Positions 19,756 through 31,083 of a DNA stretch of 64,000 nt are shown here, one piece after another (position 1 is the stretch's first letter; every line of letters starts with the position of its first letter). The DNA lies in assembly GCA_030272155.1 (NCBI GenBank), contig CP126201.1:2323501-2387500 (forward strand), in the 5' to 3' direction. The DNA comes from Tetradesmus obliquus. Taxonomy: Eukaryota; Chlorophyta; Chlorophyceae; Sphaeropleales; Scenedesmaceae. The position numbers and the translations under genes are program-made. The notes beneath the pieces were generated by a model. That model had not been told where the DNA came from and did not search any database. It saw nothing but the letters and a program-made list of their open reading frames with translations.

Positions 19756-20224
19756 TGGAGCTGCTGGTGGCTGCATTGTTGGTTGGGCTGTTGCGTCCTG
19801 CTGGCTGGGTTCTACTGCGCCTTGCTTTTGCTGCTGCGGCTGTTGAACATCTGCTAGTTTAGTCGCCAGTGGCTGCTTGGGTGACGTTCCTTGCCCAGTA
19901 CCTGACAACAGATCGTCACTCTGCTGCTGCTGCTGCTGCTGAGTTGGTACTTCTTCTCTTTTGCTTGTCTGGCCATGCAAAGACTGCTCTGCACTGCCAA
20001 GGAGCCCACCAGCAGCAGCAGCAGCAGCAGCCATGGCAGTACTGTAAGCATCACCAACTGCTTGTGTCTCATCTGCAACTGCATCTCCACCTGCTGTCCG
20101 CACTGCACAGCCGCCACACACAACATCTTCAAACTCCTGCCCTGACAGGCCTGAAGCCTGGCAGCTGAGCTGAGGTGACAGGTCACTCTGCATGCTGCTC
20201 ATGCCACTCAACTGCCCGTCCACA

Positions 20225-20268
<44 letters not shown>

Positions 20269-20992
20269 AGCATCATGCTCATCCTGCTGGCTCCTGTCAC
20301 TCAGCTGCCCCTGCTCAGGCTGGTCTCCTTCTACCGACTGCTGCTGCTCGCTGGCTCCTTCAAAGCCAGATTGTGCGATCGCGCCAGCTGCAATTGCCGT
20401 CTTCGCCGCAACCTTCCACTTGGCCTTGCTCGCTGACGGCATCGCTGTCTTTATCGCAAGGCCATCACGTCCCACAGCAGTACTGAAAGGCTGCGGCCGC
20501 TGCGCAGGCGCCTTTTGAGGCTTCACTTCCACCTCAACGGTGCGGCTCCTGCGCCGCCGCTCCTGGACGGGACTCACGCTGCGATCTGCATCCGCTGCTG
20601 CTGCTGCTGCTGCTGCCACTGCTGCTGCCCTGGCGGCTGCTGCTGCCGCAGCAGCTGCTGCAGCTGCTGCCCAATCCACCTCTGTATCCGGCCCTGCTGC
20701 TGGCTCATTTGCCTCAAATGCTTCCGGTGGAGGTGAGGGACTGCGCGGCTGCATCTGCCGTGGGCTGGGGCTGAGTGAACATGGAGATCGCAGATACTCA
20801 GTGCTGCTGCGCCTGCTCCTGCCGCCTGACTTAGGGCTTCTCATGCCAGCCTGCTGCGCCTGCAGCCGCAGCGCGCGCACGTCGAAGCTGCTGCTGCTGC
20901 TGTAGCTGCGCGGGGTGCCCAGGCGCTCATCGAGCTTCTGCATTGCGTCTTTGATGAGGCGGTGGCGGTGCAGCCGCCAGGTGGCCTGCATG

Positions 20993-21026
<34 letters not shown>

Positions 21027-23213
21027 GTTTCAGTGTCAGCTACTCAGTGCTTAGCTCTGTAGGAACGTGCATTGCGTCTTTGATGAGGCGGTGGCGGTGC
21101 AGCCGCCATGTAGCCTGCAAGGGAGCAGCAGCATACGCAGCATGGTGTGTCAGGGAGGCAACACCTTGTAGTTTGCTCAAAGGGTTGTCGCCGCAATGGC
21201 TGTTCTGCAGTAGCCGCGCTTATCAAGCGTTGCAGGAACCGCATTCCAGCGAACTGGCAGTTGCAGCAGCTCAACGTACGCATAATCAGCCGGTGCACCT
21301 GCATGCAACAGCATGCCGCATGTGCACCTCAGTTTCTGAAACTGAGGCAGGGGCCCTGCCTCATCGTGGCTGCTGTTCCCCAGCTGCTGTGTGCAGTTGT
21401 CTAACCCATCAACCCTCTCACCTGAATCATGCGTGCAGCAGCGTGCTTTATGTCCAGCTCAGTCACCCTGCCCCGCAACTTGGCTCGCTTCTCAGCCAGC
21501 AGCTCCCGCCACCCCGCCTCAGCCTGATCTACTGCACCCTCCTCAACCAACTCAATCAGCTGCCAGGACTCTGCTGCTGCTCGAGCTGCTGCATCTAGAG
21601 ATAGACCGGGCTGGTACGGCCTTGGGGAGGCTTCAGGGCTCAGCCGGGCTGCTACTGCTGGCGGCGCTGCTCGCAAGGTGCCCAGAAGCCTGTAGGAGGC
21701 ACAGCAATGCAGCAATACAGCGGAAGGATTAGATGCATGTGGAGGGCTCAGCCGGGCTGCTACTGCTGGTGGCGCTGCCCGCAAGGTGCCCAGAAGCCTG
21801 TAGGAAGCACAACATAGCAGCGATACAGCAACAGCAGCGTGATAACATGCTTGATGCATGTGGAGGGCTCAGTTGCGCTGCTGCTGCAGGCAGCGCTGCT
21901 CTCAGGGTAACCAGCAGCCTGCAGGCAGCAAAGCAGTGCAGTGATGCACATGCAGAGTTGACACAGCATTTGTGTGTGGAAAGCTCTGGACCTAGTGTAG
22001 CTGCTGCCAGCTGTTGTGAGGCTTGTGGCTTGTTTATGTTGGCCAATTGTAAGCAGCGTTGTTGACTACTGCTGCCGCTGCCGCTGCTGCCGCTGCTGCT
22101 GCTGGTGTTCTGCTCACCTGAAGTGGCCCCAGTCATCCCTGTCTGTCTTTTCCTTCTGTTCAGCTTTGCGCTTGGCAGCAGTGCCCGCCACACGGCCTGA
22201 GGCATTGCTGGCTTGCACAGGCTTGCTGCTGCTGCTGCTGCCTTGGCTACCTGGGGATGCTGTGGATGCTGCAGCTAATGCGGCCGGCTGTTGCTGCTGC
22301 TGCCGCTGCTGTGGTGCTTGAGCGCCGGGTGTTTGACTGCAGCAACAGCACACACAGCAAGTGGGTCAGGCATCAGTCATGCATGTGCCACATTCCAGCT
22401 GTAAGATACGATATTGTATGGTCTGGCTGGTAGCTGGCTGTATGTGCAACCTCAGCCATGAGAGGTACACACCCTTGGCAGCAGCTGCAAATGCTCTTAT
22501 GCATGCAGATCATGCTGCACAGCTAGCAATAGCCTGCACTAGGTGGCAAGCTAGTTGCGCGTACAGTATCAGCTGCGTTGAGCAGTCACCCACCTTGGCA
22601 GCAGCTGTCCTGCCTCATACTCTTTTTGGGCTTGAGAGAGGTTGTGGGATGCACCATGCAGGATGTCAAGCACCTGCAGGCATGTGCGATAATTGTGCCC
22701 TGTATATGAATGTATGTTTTGATGGCATAGGAAAAGCCAGCTACTGCTGCACTGCTGCTTCGGAGCGCCCTCCTAATGTAGAGAAATCTGCGCCAGCTTG
22801 CAGCTGTACAGCACATGTGCTGCTGTCGTGCACCAGTTGCTTTTGTGATGCACAGCAATGTGTTGCATGGGTATGCATAGGCCTTAGCAAACGAATGTGC
22901 TGGTTGAACGAGAACATGTATGCTGCAATTATGCGCTGCCGTGTACTGCTGCTGTGTGTACTTGCATGTACACATATGCAGGTAGGAACAGCTGTGCTAC
23001 ACATGGGGTGGCTGTATGATGTGCGCCACTGGCTGTAGGTAAACTCACCTCACGAGTAACAATGATGCGTTTTGCTGCGTTTGTGAACTTCTTGAACGCA
23101 GACTTGTCTGACACTCGCAGGCTGCCTTCATCCTGTTCACTGTGCAGAAGTTTGCCATCCACATGGGCCGCAACAGCCCGCTGCTCCTGTGCCTTGGTGT
23201 TGTTTTCGTTCAT
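15547..23213 (-). CDS. IQ-motif protein with a giant Gln/Ala/Ser-rich exon
   Basis: Predicted exons: 23213-23049, 22673-22594, 22336-22118, 21689-21422, 20985-15547; the frame closes throughout, giving 2,056 residues. The first 244 residues are ordinary sequence with a charged, probably helical stretch (WRELLAEKRAKLRGRV). Exons 4 and 5 join to form IQATWRLHRHRLI (residues 243-255), matching the IQxxxRxxxxR calmodulin-binding motif. The 1,812-codon last exon is low complexity: runs of CAG triplets are read as Gln, Ala (GCA) or Ser (AGC), interspersed with Ser-Pro/Arg patches such as RSPSPPP and a four-fold FEPHPP repeat. No catalytic domain was recognised; a calmodulin-binding scaffold is only a guess. 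CAG repeats contain no stop codons, so the length of the open frame is weaker evidence than usual. The 5' half lies in the triplicated unit, and this is the only copy joined to the long exon. Confidence 0.72.
16579..16635 (-). repeat. (CTG)19 microsatellite encoding poly-Gln on the minus strand
   Basis: An uninterrupted CTG tract, read as CAG codons in the IQ-motif gene and giving about 20 Gln. Confidence 0.95.
17772..17830 (-). repeat. Long CTG tract encoding poly-Ala on the minus strand
   Basis: About 20 uninterrupted triplets, here in the frame that reads GCA (Ala) in the IQ-motif gene. Confidence 0.95.
18125..18436 (-). repeat. 96-bp tandem repeat encoding the FEPHPP motif
   Basis: The codons for FEPHPP recur with the TCAAA anchor at 18125, 18221, 18317 and 18431 (spacing 96, 96 and 114 nt). 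Between them lie Ser/Thr-rich linkers containing QRSP(R/G)GSS. The periodicity is a multiple of three and the peptide is kept while linkers vary, which supports real translation of this part of the giant exon. Confidence 0.85.
18711..18843 (-). repeat. Two CTG tracts encoding poly-Gln
   Basis: 18711-18751 (13-14 triplets) and 18799-18843 (15 triplets), both in the Gln frame of the IQ-motif gene. Confidence 0.95.
20226..20268 (-). repeat. CTG tract encoding poly-Ala
   Basis: About 14 triplets, in the Ala frame of the IQ-motif gene. Confidence 0.95.
21069..21114 (-). repeat. Copy of the 5' end of IQ-gene exon 5
   Basis: Repeats the head of exon 5 (authentic from 20985, TWRLHRHRLIKDAM) with an acceptor-like CTTGCAGG upstream in the transcript sense. 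The same element recurs in units 2 and 3. Confidence 0.9.
21744..21919 (-). repeat. Two copies of the 5' end of IQ-gene exon 4
   Basis: Segments 21744-21799 and 21864-21919 repeat the exon 4 head (authentic from 21689, LLGTLRAAPPAVAARLSP) with acceptors, upstream in the transcript sense. The farther copy is more diverged. Confidence 0.9.
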
Positions 23214-23937
23214 TCTGAGCTATTATAGCAACCTTAGAGTGGTGGTGGCCATCTTGCAGTCCATGACAACATGAAACTGCCGAGGAGCCATGTGTTCCAA
23301 GCACGCATATGCAAGACTGTAATCAAGGGCACGTATGTATCAGTATGCTCAAACATAATTGACTGAGCCTGCACAACCCTTGACAGAGTCACTACAATGT
23401 CACTGCCGTGCATCGAGCAGGCCTACAAGCCCACAAGACACATAAAAGTAAATTTTAAACAAATTTAATACTTTCTGAAGAAGCTGCTTGCTGCAGACGT
23501 ACTTTGGGCGTGGTGACAAAATTACGTGAATATGCAAGTGCATCGGCATGCGGCATATCGGACTAGAGGTTGTCGAAGGACCAGTCACAGACGCCTATAT
23601 AAGAGATCCAGTCTACCCCAACCAGCAACAGGGCATCCTGCTCCTCTTCCTTTGTCTCTTGTACTGTTCGTCAGTCACAACCGCGCACTGAACTCTCACG
23701 CGAGCCACGTGAACCCACCTCTTCAGCTTGATACCTCGATCAAACAGTGAGTTCCTCCAGCTCGCTCTATCTCTGCATCGCTAGGGCAGCAGCAGCCTGC
23801 GTCCAACCAGACCTGCTGCTGTAGTACATCACGTGGGCCTTGTGCCTACACATTGCGAACTGTCTGCTCCGCGGCTTTGATCGTTTTCGATCAACCCCTT
23901 ACTAACGCAGCGTCGTTTTCTGCTTCATGCAGTCGCC
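23214..23937. promoter_or_regulatory. Divergent promoter, unit 1 (IQ gene / truncated deiminase copy)
   Basis: 724 nt between the IQ-gene start codon (minus, 23213) and the deiminase-type start codon (plus, 23938). A TATA box TATATAAG lies at 23596-23603 for the plus-strand transcript. A 5'-UTR intron is predicted at 23747-23932 (donor AACA|GTGAGT, branch-like TTACTAAC, acceptor CATGCAG|). Confidence 0.75.
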
Positions 23938-24447
23938 ATGGCCTTCTCTGCCAAGATGTCCCAGCGTTCTGCCCTGACCAGCAGCAAGGCCCGCACAGGT
24001 GAGCAACAGACTCTGAGAGATGCCTTGCACTAATGCAGCTGGCACCAGCACCAGCTGCCGCGGTTCAGGACAAAGTAGCGTTCAAAGATGTGGCTACCAC
24101 ATGCTACCTGCGTTCTGCTGCATTCCAAAACTTCAAGGCCAGGCTGCATCTGTTTTCGGACGGCTGCCATATTTCAATCATCCAGCCCTCACTGGGTACG
24201 TCCAGCATGCCTCCTGTCTCTTCCCCAGACCCACTCACACCTACCAATCTGCCTGCTCCTATCCCACACCACCCTCAACCGCCTTGCAGGTGCTGTGCGT
24301 GCTGCCGCACCCACCCCCAGCCGCCGTGTGGCCCTGCTGGTGCGTGCTACTGCTGCTCCCCCCAAGCCCCAGGCTGTCTTTATCGCAAGGCCATCACGTC
24401 CCACAGCAGTACTGAAAGGCTGCGGCCGCTGCGCAGGCGCCTTTTGA
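23938..24447 (+). pseudogene. Truncated agmatine deiminase 5' copy fused to antisense IQ-gene sequence (unit 1)
   Basis: Exon 1 (23938-23998) and the start of exon 2 (from 24290) are identical in sense to the functional gene, including the plastid transit peptide. At 24372/24373 the sequence jumps to the antisense strand of IQ-gene exon 5, and the frame ends at 24447. If spliced, this would give a 72-residue chimeric peptide: the transit peptide plus about 25 unrelated residues. No catalytic residue is present. Confidence 0.85.
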
Positions 24448-24927
24448 GGCTTCACTTCGACCTCAACGGTGCGGCTCCTGCGCCGCCGCTCCTGGACGGG
24501 ACTCACGCTGCGATCTGCATCCGCTGCTGCTGCTGCTGCTGCTGCCACTGCTGCTGCCCTGGCGGCTGCTGCTGCCGCAGCAGCTGCTGCAGCTGCTGCC
24601 CAATCCACCTCTGTATCCGGCCCTGCTGCTGGCTCATTTGCCTCAATTGCTTCCGGTGGAGGTGAGGGACTGCGCGGCTGCATCTGCCTTGGGCTGGGGC
24701 TGAGTGAACATGGAGATCGCAGATACTCAGTGCTGCTGCGCCTGCTCCTGCCGCCTGACTTAGGGCTTCTCGTGCCAGCCTGCTGTGCCTGCAGCCGCAG
24801 CGCGCGCACGTCGAAGCTGCTGCTGCTGCTGTAGCTGCGCGGGGTGCCCAGGCGCTCATCGAGCTTCTGCATTGCGTCTTTGATGAGGCGGTGGCGGTGC
24901 AGCCGCCAGGTGGCCTGCATGGGAGCA

Positions 24928-24960
<33 letters not shown>

Positions 24961-27148
24961 AGTTTCAGTGTCAGCTACTCAGTGCTTAGCTCTGTAGGAA
25001 CGTGCATTGCGTCTTTGATGAGGCGGTGGCGGTGCAGCCGCCATGTAGCCTGCAAGGGAGCAGCAGCATACGCAGCATGGTGTGTCAGGGAGGCAACACC
25101 TTGTAGTTTGCTCAAAGGGTTGTCGCCGCAATGGCTGTTCTGCAGTAGCCGCGCTTATCAAGCGTTGCAGGAACCGCATTCCAGCGAACTGGCAGTTGCA
25201 GCAGCTCAACGTACGCATAATCAGCCGGTGCACCTGCATGCAACAGCATGCCGCATGTGCACCTCAGTTTCTGAAACTGAGGCAGGGGCCCTGCCTCATC
25301 GTGGCTGCTGTTCCCCAGCTGCTGTGTGCAGTTGTCTAACCCATCAACCCTCTCACCTGAATCATGCGTGCAGCAGCGTGCTTTATGTCCAGCTCAGTCA
25401 CCCTGCCCCGCAACTTGGCTCGCTTCTCAGCCAGCAGCTCCCGCCACCCCGCCTCAGCCTGATCTACTGCACCCTCCTCAACCAACTCAATCAGCTGCCA
25501 GGACTCTGCTGCTGCTCGAGCTGCTGCATCTAGAGATAGACCGGGCTGGTACGGCCTTGGGGAGGCTTCGGGGCTCAGCCGGGCTGCTACTGCTGGCGGC
25601 GCTGCTCGCAAGGTGCCCAGAAGCCTGTAGGAGGCACAGCAATGCAGCAATACAGCGGAAGGATTAGATGCATGTGGAGGGCTCAGCCGGGCTGCTACTG
25701 CTGGTGGCGCTGCCCGCAAGGTGCCCAGAAGCCTGTAGGAAGCACAACATAGCAGCGATACAGCAACAGCAGCGTGATAACATGCTTGATGCATGTGGAG
25801 GGCTCAGTTGCGCTGCTGCTGCAGGCAGCGCTGCTCTCAGGGTAACCAGCAGCCTGCAGGCAGCAAAGCAGTGCAGTGATGCACATGCAGAGTTGACACA
25901 GCATTTGTGTGTGGAAAGCTCTGGACCTAGTGTAGCTGCTGCCAGCTGTTGTGAGGCTTGTGGCTTGTTTATGTTGGCCAATTGTAAGCAGCGTTGTTGA
26001 CTACTGCTGCCGCTGCCGCTGCTGCCGCTGCTGCTGCTGGTGTTCTGCTCACCTGAAGTGGCCCCAGTCATCCCTGTCTGTCTTTTCCTTCTGTTCAGCT
26101 TTGCGCTTGGCAGCAGTGCCCGCCACACGGCCTGAGGCATTGCTGGCTTGCACAGGCTTGCTGCTGCTGCTGCTGCCTTGGCTACCTGGGGATGCTGTGG
26201 ATGCTGCAGCTAATGCGGCCGGCTGTTGCTGCTGCTGCCGCTGCTGTGGTGCTTGAGCGCCGGGTGTTTGACTGCAGCAACAGCACACACAGCAAGTGGG
26301 TCAGGCATCAGTCATGCATGTGCCACATTCCAGCTGTAAGATACGATATTGTATGGTCTGGCTGGTAGCTGGCTGTATGTGCAACCTCAGCCATGAGAGG
26401 TACACACCCTTGGCAGCAGCTGCAAATGCTCTTATGCATGCAGATCATGCTGCACAGCTAGCAATAGCCTGCACTAGGTGGCAAGCTAGTTGCGCGTACA
26501 GTATCAGCTGCGTTGAGCAGTCACCCACCTTGGCAGCAGCTGTCCTGCCTCATACTCTTTTTGGGCTTGAGAGAGGTTGTGGGATGCACCATGCAGGATG
26601 TCAAGCACCTGCAGGCATGTGCGATAATTGTGCCCTGTATATGAATGTATGTTTTGATGGCATATGAAAAGCCAGCTACTGCTGCACTGCTGCTTCGGAG
26701 CGCCCTCCTAATGTAGAGAAATCTGCGCCAGCTTGCAGCTGTACAGCACATGTGCTGCTGTCGTGCACCAGTTGCTTTTGTGATGCACAGCAATGTGTTG
26801 CATGGGTATGCATAGGCCTTAGCAAACGAATGTGCTGGTTGAACGAGAACATGTATGCTGCAATTATGCGCTGCCGTGTACTGCTGCTGTGTGTACTTGC
26901 ATGTACACATATGCAGGTAGGAACAGCTGTGCTACACATGGGGTGGCTGTATGATGTGCGCCACTGGCTGTAGGTAAACTCACCTCACGAGTAACAATGA
27001 TGCGTTTTGCTGCGTTTGTGAACTTCTTGAACGCAGACTTGTCTGACACTCGCAGGCTGCCTTCATCCTGTTCACTGTGCAGAAGTTTGCCATCCACATG
27101 GGCCGCAACAGCCCGCTGCTCCTGTGCCTTGGTGTTGTTTTCGTTCAT
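24189..27148 (-). pseudogene. Truncated IQ-motif gene copy (unit 2) with chimeric 3' end
   Basis: Exons 1-4 and the first part of exon 5 (from 24914) match the IQ gene, and the IQ motif is intact. At the unit junction the frame runs into the antisense of the deiminase exon 2 and intron, stopping at 24189. The predicted product is about 485 residues rather than 2,056, without the long low-complexity tail. It keeps its own promoter and may be expressed; I list it as a pseudogene because the 3' part is foreign. Confidence 0.8.
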
Positions 27149-28307
27149 TCTGAGCTATTATAGCAACCTTAGAGTGGTGGTGGCCATCTTGCAGTCCATG
27201 ACAACATGAAACTGCCGAGGAGCCATGTGTTCCAAGCACGCATATGCAAGACTGTAATCAAGGGCACGTATGTATCAGTATGCTCAAACATAATTGACTG
27301 AGCCTGCACAACCCTTGACAGAGTCACTACAATGTCACTGCCGTGCATCGAGCAGGCCTACAAGCCCACAAGACACATAAAAGTAAATTTTAAACAAATT
27401 TAATACTTTCTGAAGAAGCTGCTTGCTGCAGACGTACTTTGGGCGTGGTGACAAAATTACGTGAATATGCAAGTGCATCGGCATGCGGCATATCGGACTA
27501 GAGGTTGTCGAAGGACCAGTCACAGACGCCTATATAAGAGATCCAGTCTACCCCAACCAGCAACAGGGCATCCTGCTCCTCTTCCTTTGTCTCTTGTACT
27601 GTTCGTCAGTCACAACCGCGCACTGAACTCTCACGCGAGCCACGTGAACCCACCTCTTCAGCTTGATACCTCGATCAAACAGTGAGTTCCTCCAGCTCGC
27701 TCTATCTCTGCATCGCTAGGGCAGCAGCAGCCTGCGTCCAACCAGACCTGCTGCTGTAGTACATCACGTGGGCCTTGTGCCTACACATTGCGAACTGTCT
27801 GCTCCGCGGCTTTGATCGTTTTCGATCAACCCCTTACTAACGCAGCGTCGTTTTCTGCTTCATGCAGTCGCCATGGCCTTCTCTGCCAAGATGTCCCAGC
27901 GTTCTGCCCTGACCAGCAGCAAGGCCCGCACAGGTGAGCAACAGACTCTGAGAGATGCCTTGCACTAATGCAGCTGGCACCAGCACCAGCTGCCGCGGTT
28001 CAGGACAAAGTAGCGTTCAAAGATGTGGCTACCACATGCTACCTGCGTTCTGCTGCATTCCAAAACTTCAAGGCCAGGCTGCATCTGTTTTCGGACGGCT
28101 GCCATATTTCAATCATCCAGCCCTCACTGGGTACGTCCAGCATGCCTCCTGTCTCTTCCCCAGACCCACTCACACCTACCAATCTGCCTGCTCCTATCCC
28201 ACACCACCCTCAACCGCCTTGCAGGTGCTGTGCGTGCTGCCGCACCCACCCCCAGCCGCCGTGTGGCCCTGCTGGTGCGTGCTACTGCTGCTCCCCCCAA
28301 GCCCCAG
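24373..28307. repeat. Tandem unit 2 of the triplication
   Basis: 3,935 bp. It appears identical to unit 3 except near the right end, and identical to unit 1 across its right part. Both junctions read CCCCAG|GCTGTC, joining deiminase exon 2 to antisense IQ exon 5. Confidence 0.95.
27149..27872. promoter_or_regulatory. Divergent promoter, unit 2
   Basis: Exact copy of the unit 1 promoter region, with the TATA box at 27531-27538. It drives only truncated or chimeric transcripts in both directions. Confidence 0.75.
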
Positions 28308-28382
28308 GCTGTCTTTATCGCAAGGCCATCACGTCCCACAGCAGTACTGAAAGGCTGCGGCCGCTGCGCAGGCGCCTTTTGA
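27873..28382 (+). pseudogene. Truncated agmatine deiminase 5' copy (unit 2)
   Basis: Same structure as the unit 1 copy: exon 1, then exon 2 ending at the 28307/28308 junction, then antisense IQ-gene sequence with a stop at 28382. The predicted 72-residue product is identical. Confidence 0.85.
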
Positions 28383-28862
28383 GGCTTCACTTCGACCTCA
28401 ACGGTGCGGCTCCTGCGCCGCCGCTCCTGGACGGGACTCACGCTGCGATCTGCATCCGCTGCTGCTGCTGCTGCTGCTGCCACTGCTGCTGCCCTGGCGG
28501 CTGCTGCTGCCGCAGCAGCTGCTGCAGCTGCTGCCCAATCCACCTCTGTATCCGGCCCTGCTGCTGGCTCATTTGCCTCAATTGCTTCCGGTGGAGGTGA
28601 GGGACTGCGCGGCTGCATCTGCCTTGGGCTGGGGCTGAGTGAACATGGAGATCGCAGATACTCAGTGCTGCTGCGCCTGCTCCTGCCGCCTGACTTAGGG
28701 CTTCTCGTGCCAGCCTGCTGTGCCTGCAGCCGCAGCGCGCGCACGTCGAAGCTGCTGCTGCTGCTGTAGCTGCGCGGGGTGCCCAGGCGCTCATCGAGCT
28801 TCTGCATTGCGTCTTTGATGAGGCGGTGGCGGTGCAGCCGCCAGGTGGCCTGCATGGGAGCA

Positions 28863-28895
<33 letters not shown>

Positions 28896-31083
28896 AGTTT
28901 CAGTGTCAGCTACTCAGTGCTTAGCTCTGTAGGAACGTGCATTGCGTCTTTGATGAGGCGGTGGCGGTGCAGCCGCCATGTAGCCTGCAAGGGAGCAGCA
29001 GCATACGCAGCATGGTGTGTCAGGGAGGCAACACCTTGTAGTTTGCTCAAAGGGTTGTCGCCGCAATGGCTGTTCTGCAGTAGCCGCGCTTATCAAGCGT
29101 TGCAGGAACCGCATTCCAGCGAACTGGCAGTTGCAGCAGCTCAACGTACGCATAATCAGCCGGTGCACCTGCATGCAACAGCATGCCGCATGTGCACCTC
29201 AGTTTCTGAAACTGAGGCAGGGGCCCTGCCTCATCGTGGCTGCTGTTCCCCAGCTGCTGTGTGCAGTTGTCTAACCCATCAACCCTCTCACCTGAATCAT
29301 GCGTGCAGCAGCGTGCTTTATGTCCAGCTCAGTCACCCTGCCCCGCAACTTGGCTCGCTTCTCAGCCAGCAGCTCCCGCCACCCCGCCTCAGCCTGATCT
29401 ACTGCACCCTCCTCAACCAACTCAATCAGCTGCCAGGACTCTGCTGCTGCTCGAGCTGCTGCATCTAGAGATAGACCGGGCTGGTACGGCCTTGGGGAGG
29501 CTTCGGGGCTCAGCCGGGCTGCTACTGCTGGCGGCGCTGCTCGCAAGGTGCCCAGAAGCCTGTAGGAGGCACAGCAATGCAGCAATACAGCGGAAGGATT
29601 AGATGCATGTGGAGGGCTCAGCCGGGCTGCTACTGCTGGTGGCGCTGCCCGCAAGGTGCCCAGAAGCCTGTAGGAAGCACAACATAGCAGCGATACAGCA
29701 ACAGCAGCGTGATAACATGCTTGATGCATGTGGAGGGCTCAGTTGCGCTGCTGCTGCAGGCAGCGCTGCTCTCAGGGTAACCAGCAGCCTGCAGGCAGCA
29801 AAGCAGTGCAGTGATGCACATGCAGAGTTGACACAGCATTTGTGTGTGGAAAGCTCTGGACCTAGTGTAGCTGCTGCCAGCTGTTGTGAGGCTTGTGGCT
29901 TGTTTATGTTGGCCAATTGTAAGCAGCGTTGTTGACTACTGCTGCCGCTGCCGCTGCTGCCGCTGCTGCTGCTGGTGTTCTGCTCACCTGAAGTGGCCCC
30001 AGTCATCCCTGTCTGTCTTTTCCTTCTGTTCAGCTTTGCGCTTGGCAGCAGTGCCCGCCACACGGCCTGAGGCATTGCTGGCTTGCACAGGCTTGCTGCT
30101 GCTGCTGCTGCCTTGGCTACCTGGGGATGCTGTGGATGCTGCAGCTAATGCGGCCGGCTGTTGCTGCTGCTGCCGCTGCTGTGGTGCTTGAGCGCCGGGT
30201 GTTTGACTGCAGCAACAGCACACACAGCAAGTGGGTCAGGCATCAGTCATGCATGTGCCACATTCCAGCTGTAAGATACGATATTGTATGGTCTGGCTGG
30301 TAGCTGGCTGTATGTGCAACCTCAGCCATGAGAGGTACACACCCTTGGCAGCAGCTGCAAATGCTCTTATGCATGCAGATCATGCTGCACAGCTAGCAAT
30401 AGCCTGCACTAGGTGGCAAGCTAGTTGCGCGTACAGTATCAGCTGCGTTGAGCAGTCACCCACCTTGGCAGCAGCTGTCCTGCCTCATACTCTTTTTGGG
30501 CTTGAGAGAGGTTGTGGGATGCACCATGCAGGATGTCAAGCACCTGCAGGCATGTGCGATAATTGTGCCCTGTATATGAATGTATGTTTTGATGGCATAT
30601 GAAAAGCCAGCTACTGCTGCACTGCTGCTTCGGAGCGCCCTCCTAATGTAGAGAAATCTGCGCCAGCTTGCAGCTGTACAGCACATGTGCTGCTGTCGTG
30701 CACCAGTTGCTTTTGTGATGCACAGCAATGTGTTGCATGGGTATGCATAGGCCTTAGCAAACGAATGTGCTGGTTGAACGAGAACATGTATGCTGCAATT
30801 ATGCGCTGCCGTGTACTGCTGCTGTGTGTACTTGCATGTACACATATGCAGGTAGGAACAGCTGTGCTACACATGGGGTGGCTGTATGATGTGCGCCACT
30901 GGCTGTAGGTAAACTCACCTCACGAGTAACAATGATGCGTTTTGCTGCGTTTGTGAACTTCTTGAACGCAGACTTGTCTGACACTCGCAGGCTGCCTTCA
31001 TCCTGTTCACTGTGCAGAAGTTTGCCATCCACATGGGCCGCAACAGCCCGCTGCTCCTGTGCCTTGGTGTTGTTTTCGTTCAT
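28124..31083 (-). pseudogene. Truncated IQ-motif gene copy (unit 3) with chimeric 3' end
   Basis: Same structure as the unit 2 copy: start codon at 31083, intact exons 1-4 and IQ motif, and a frame ending at 28124 in antisense deiminase sequence. It shares its promoter with the only complete deiminase gene. Confidence 0.8.

Larger units (their letters stand above)
20444..24372. repeat. Tandem unit 1 of a roughly 3.93-kb triplication
   Basis: The unit begins with GCTGTCTTTATCGCAAGG inside exon 5 of the IQ gene and ends with CCCCAAGCCCCAG inside exon 2 of the agmatine deiminase gene. It is 3,929 bp; units 2 and 3 are 3,935 bp because of a 6-bp difference in a CAG run near 21000. It differs from unit 2 by substitutions at 20718, 20760, 20843, 20857, 21635 and 22730, and I found none from 22731 to the unit end. 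Confidence 0.95.
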
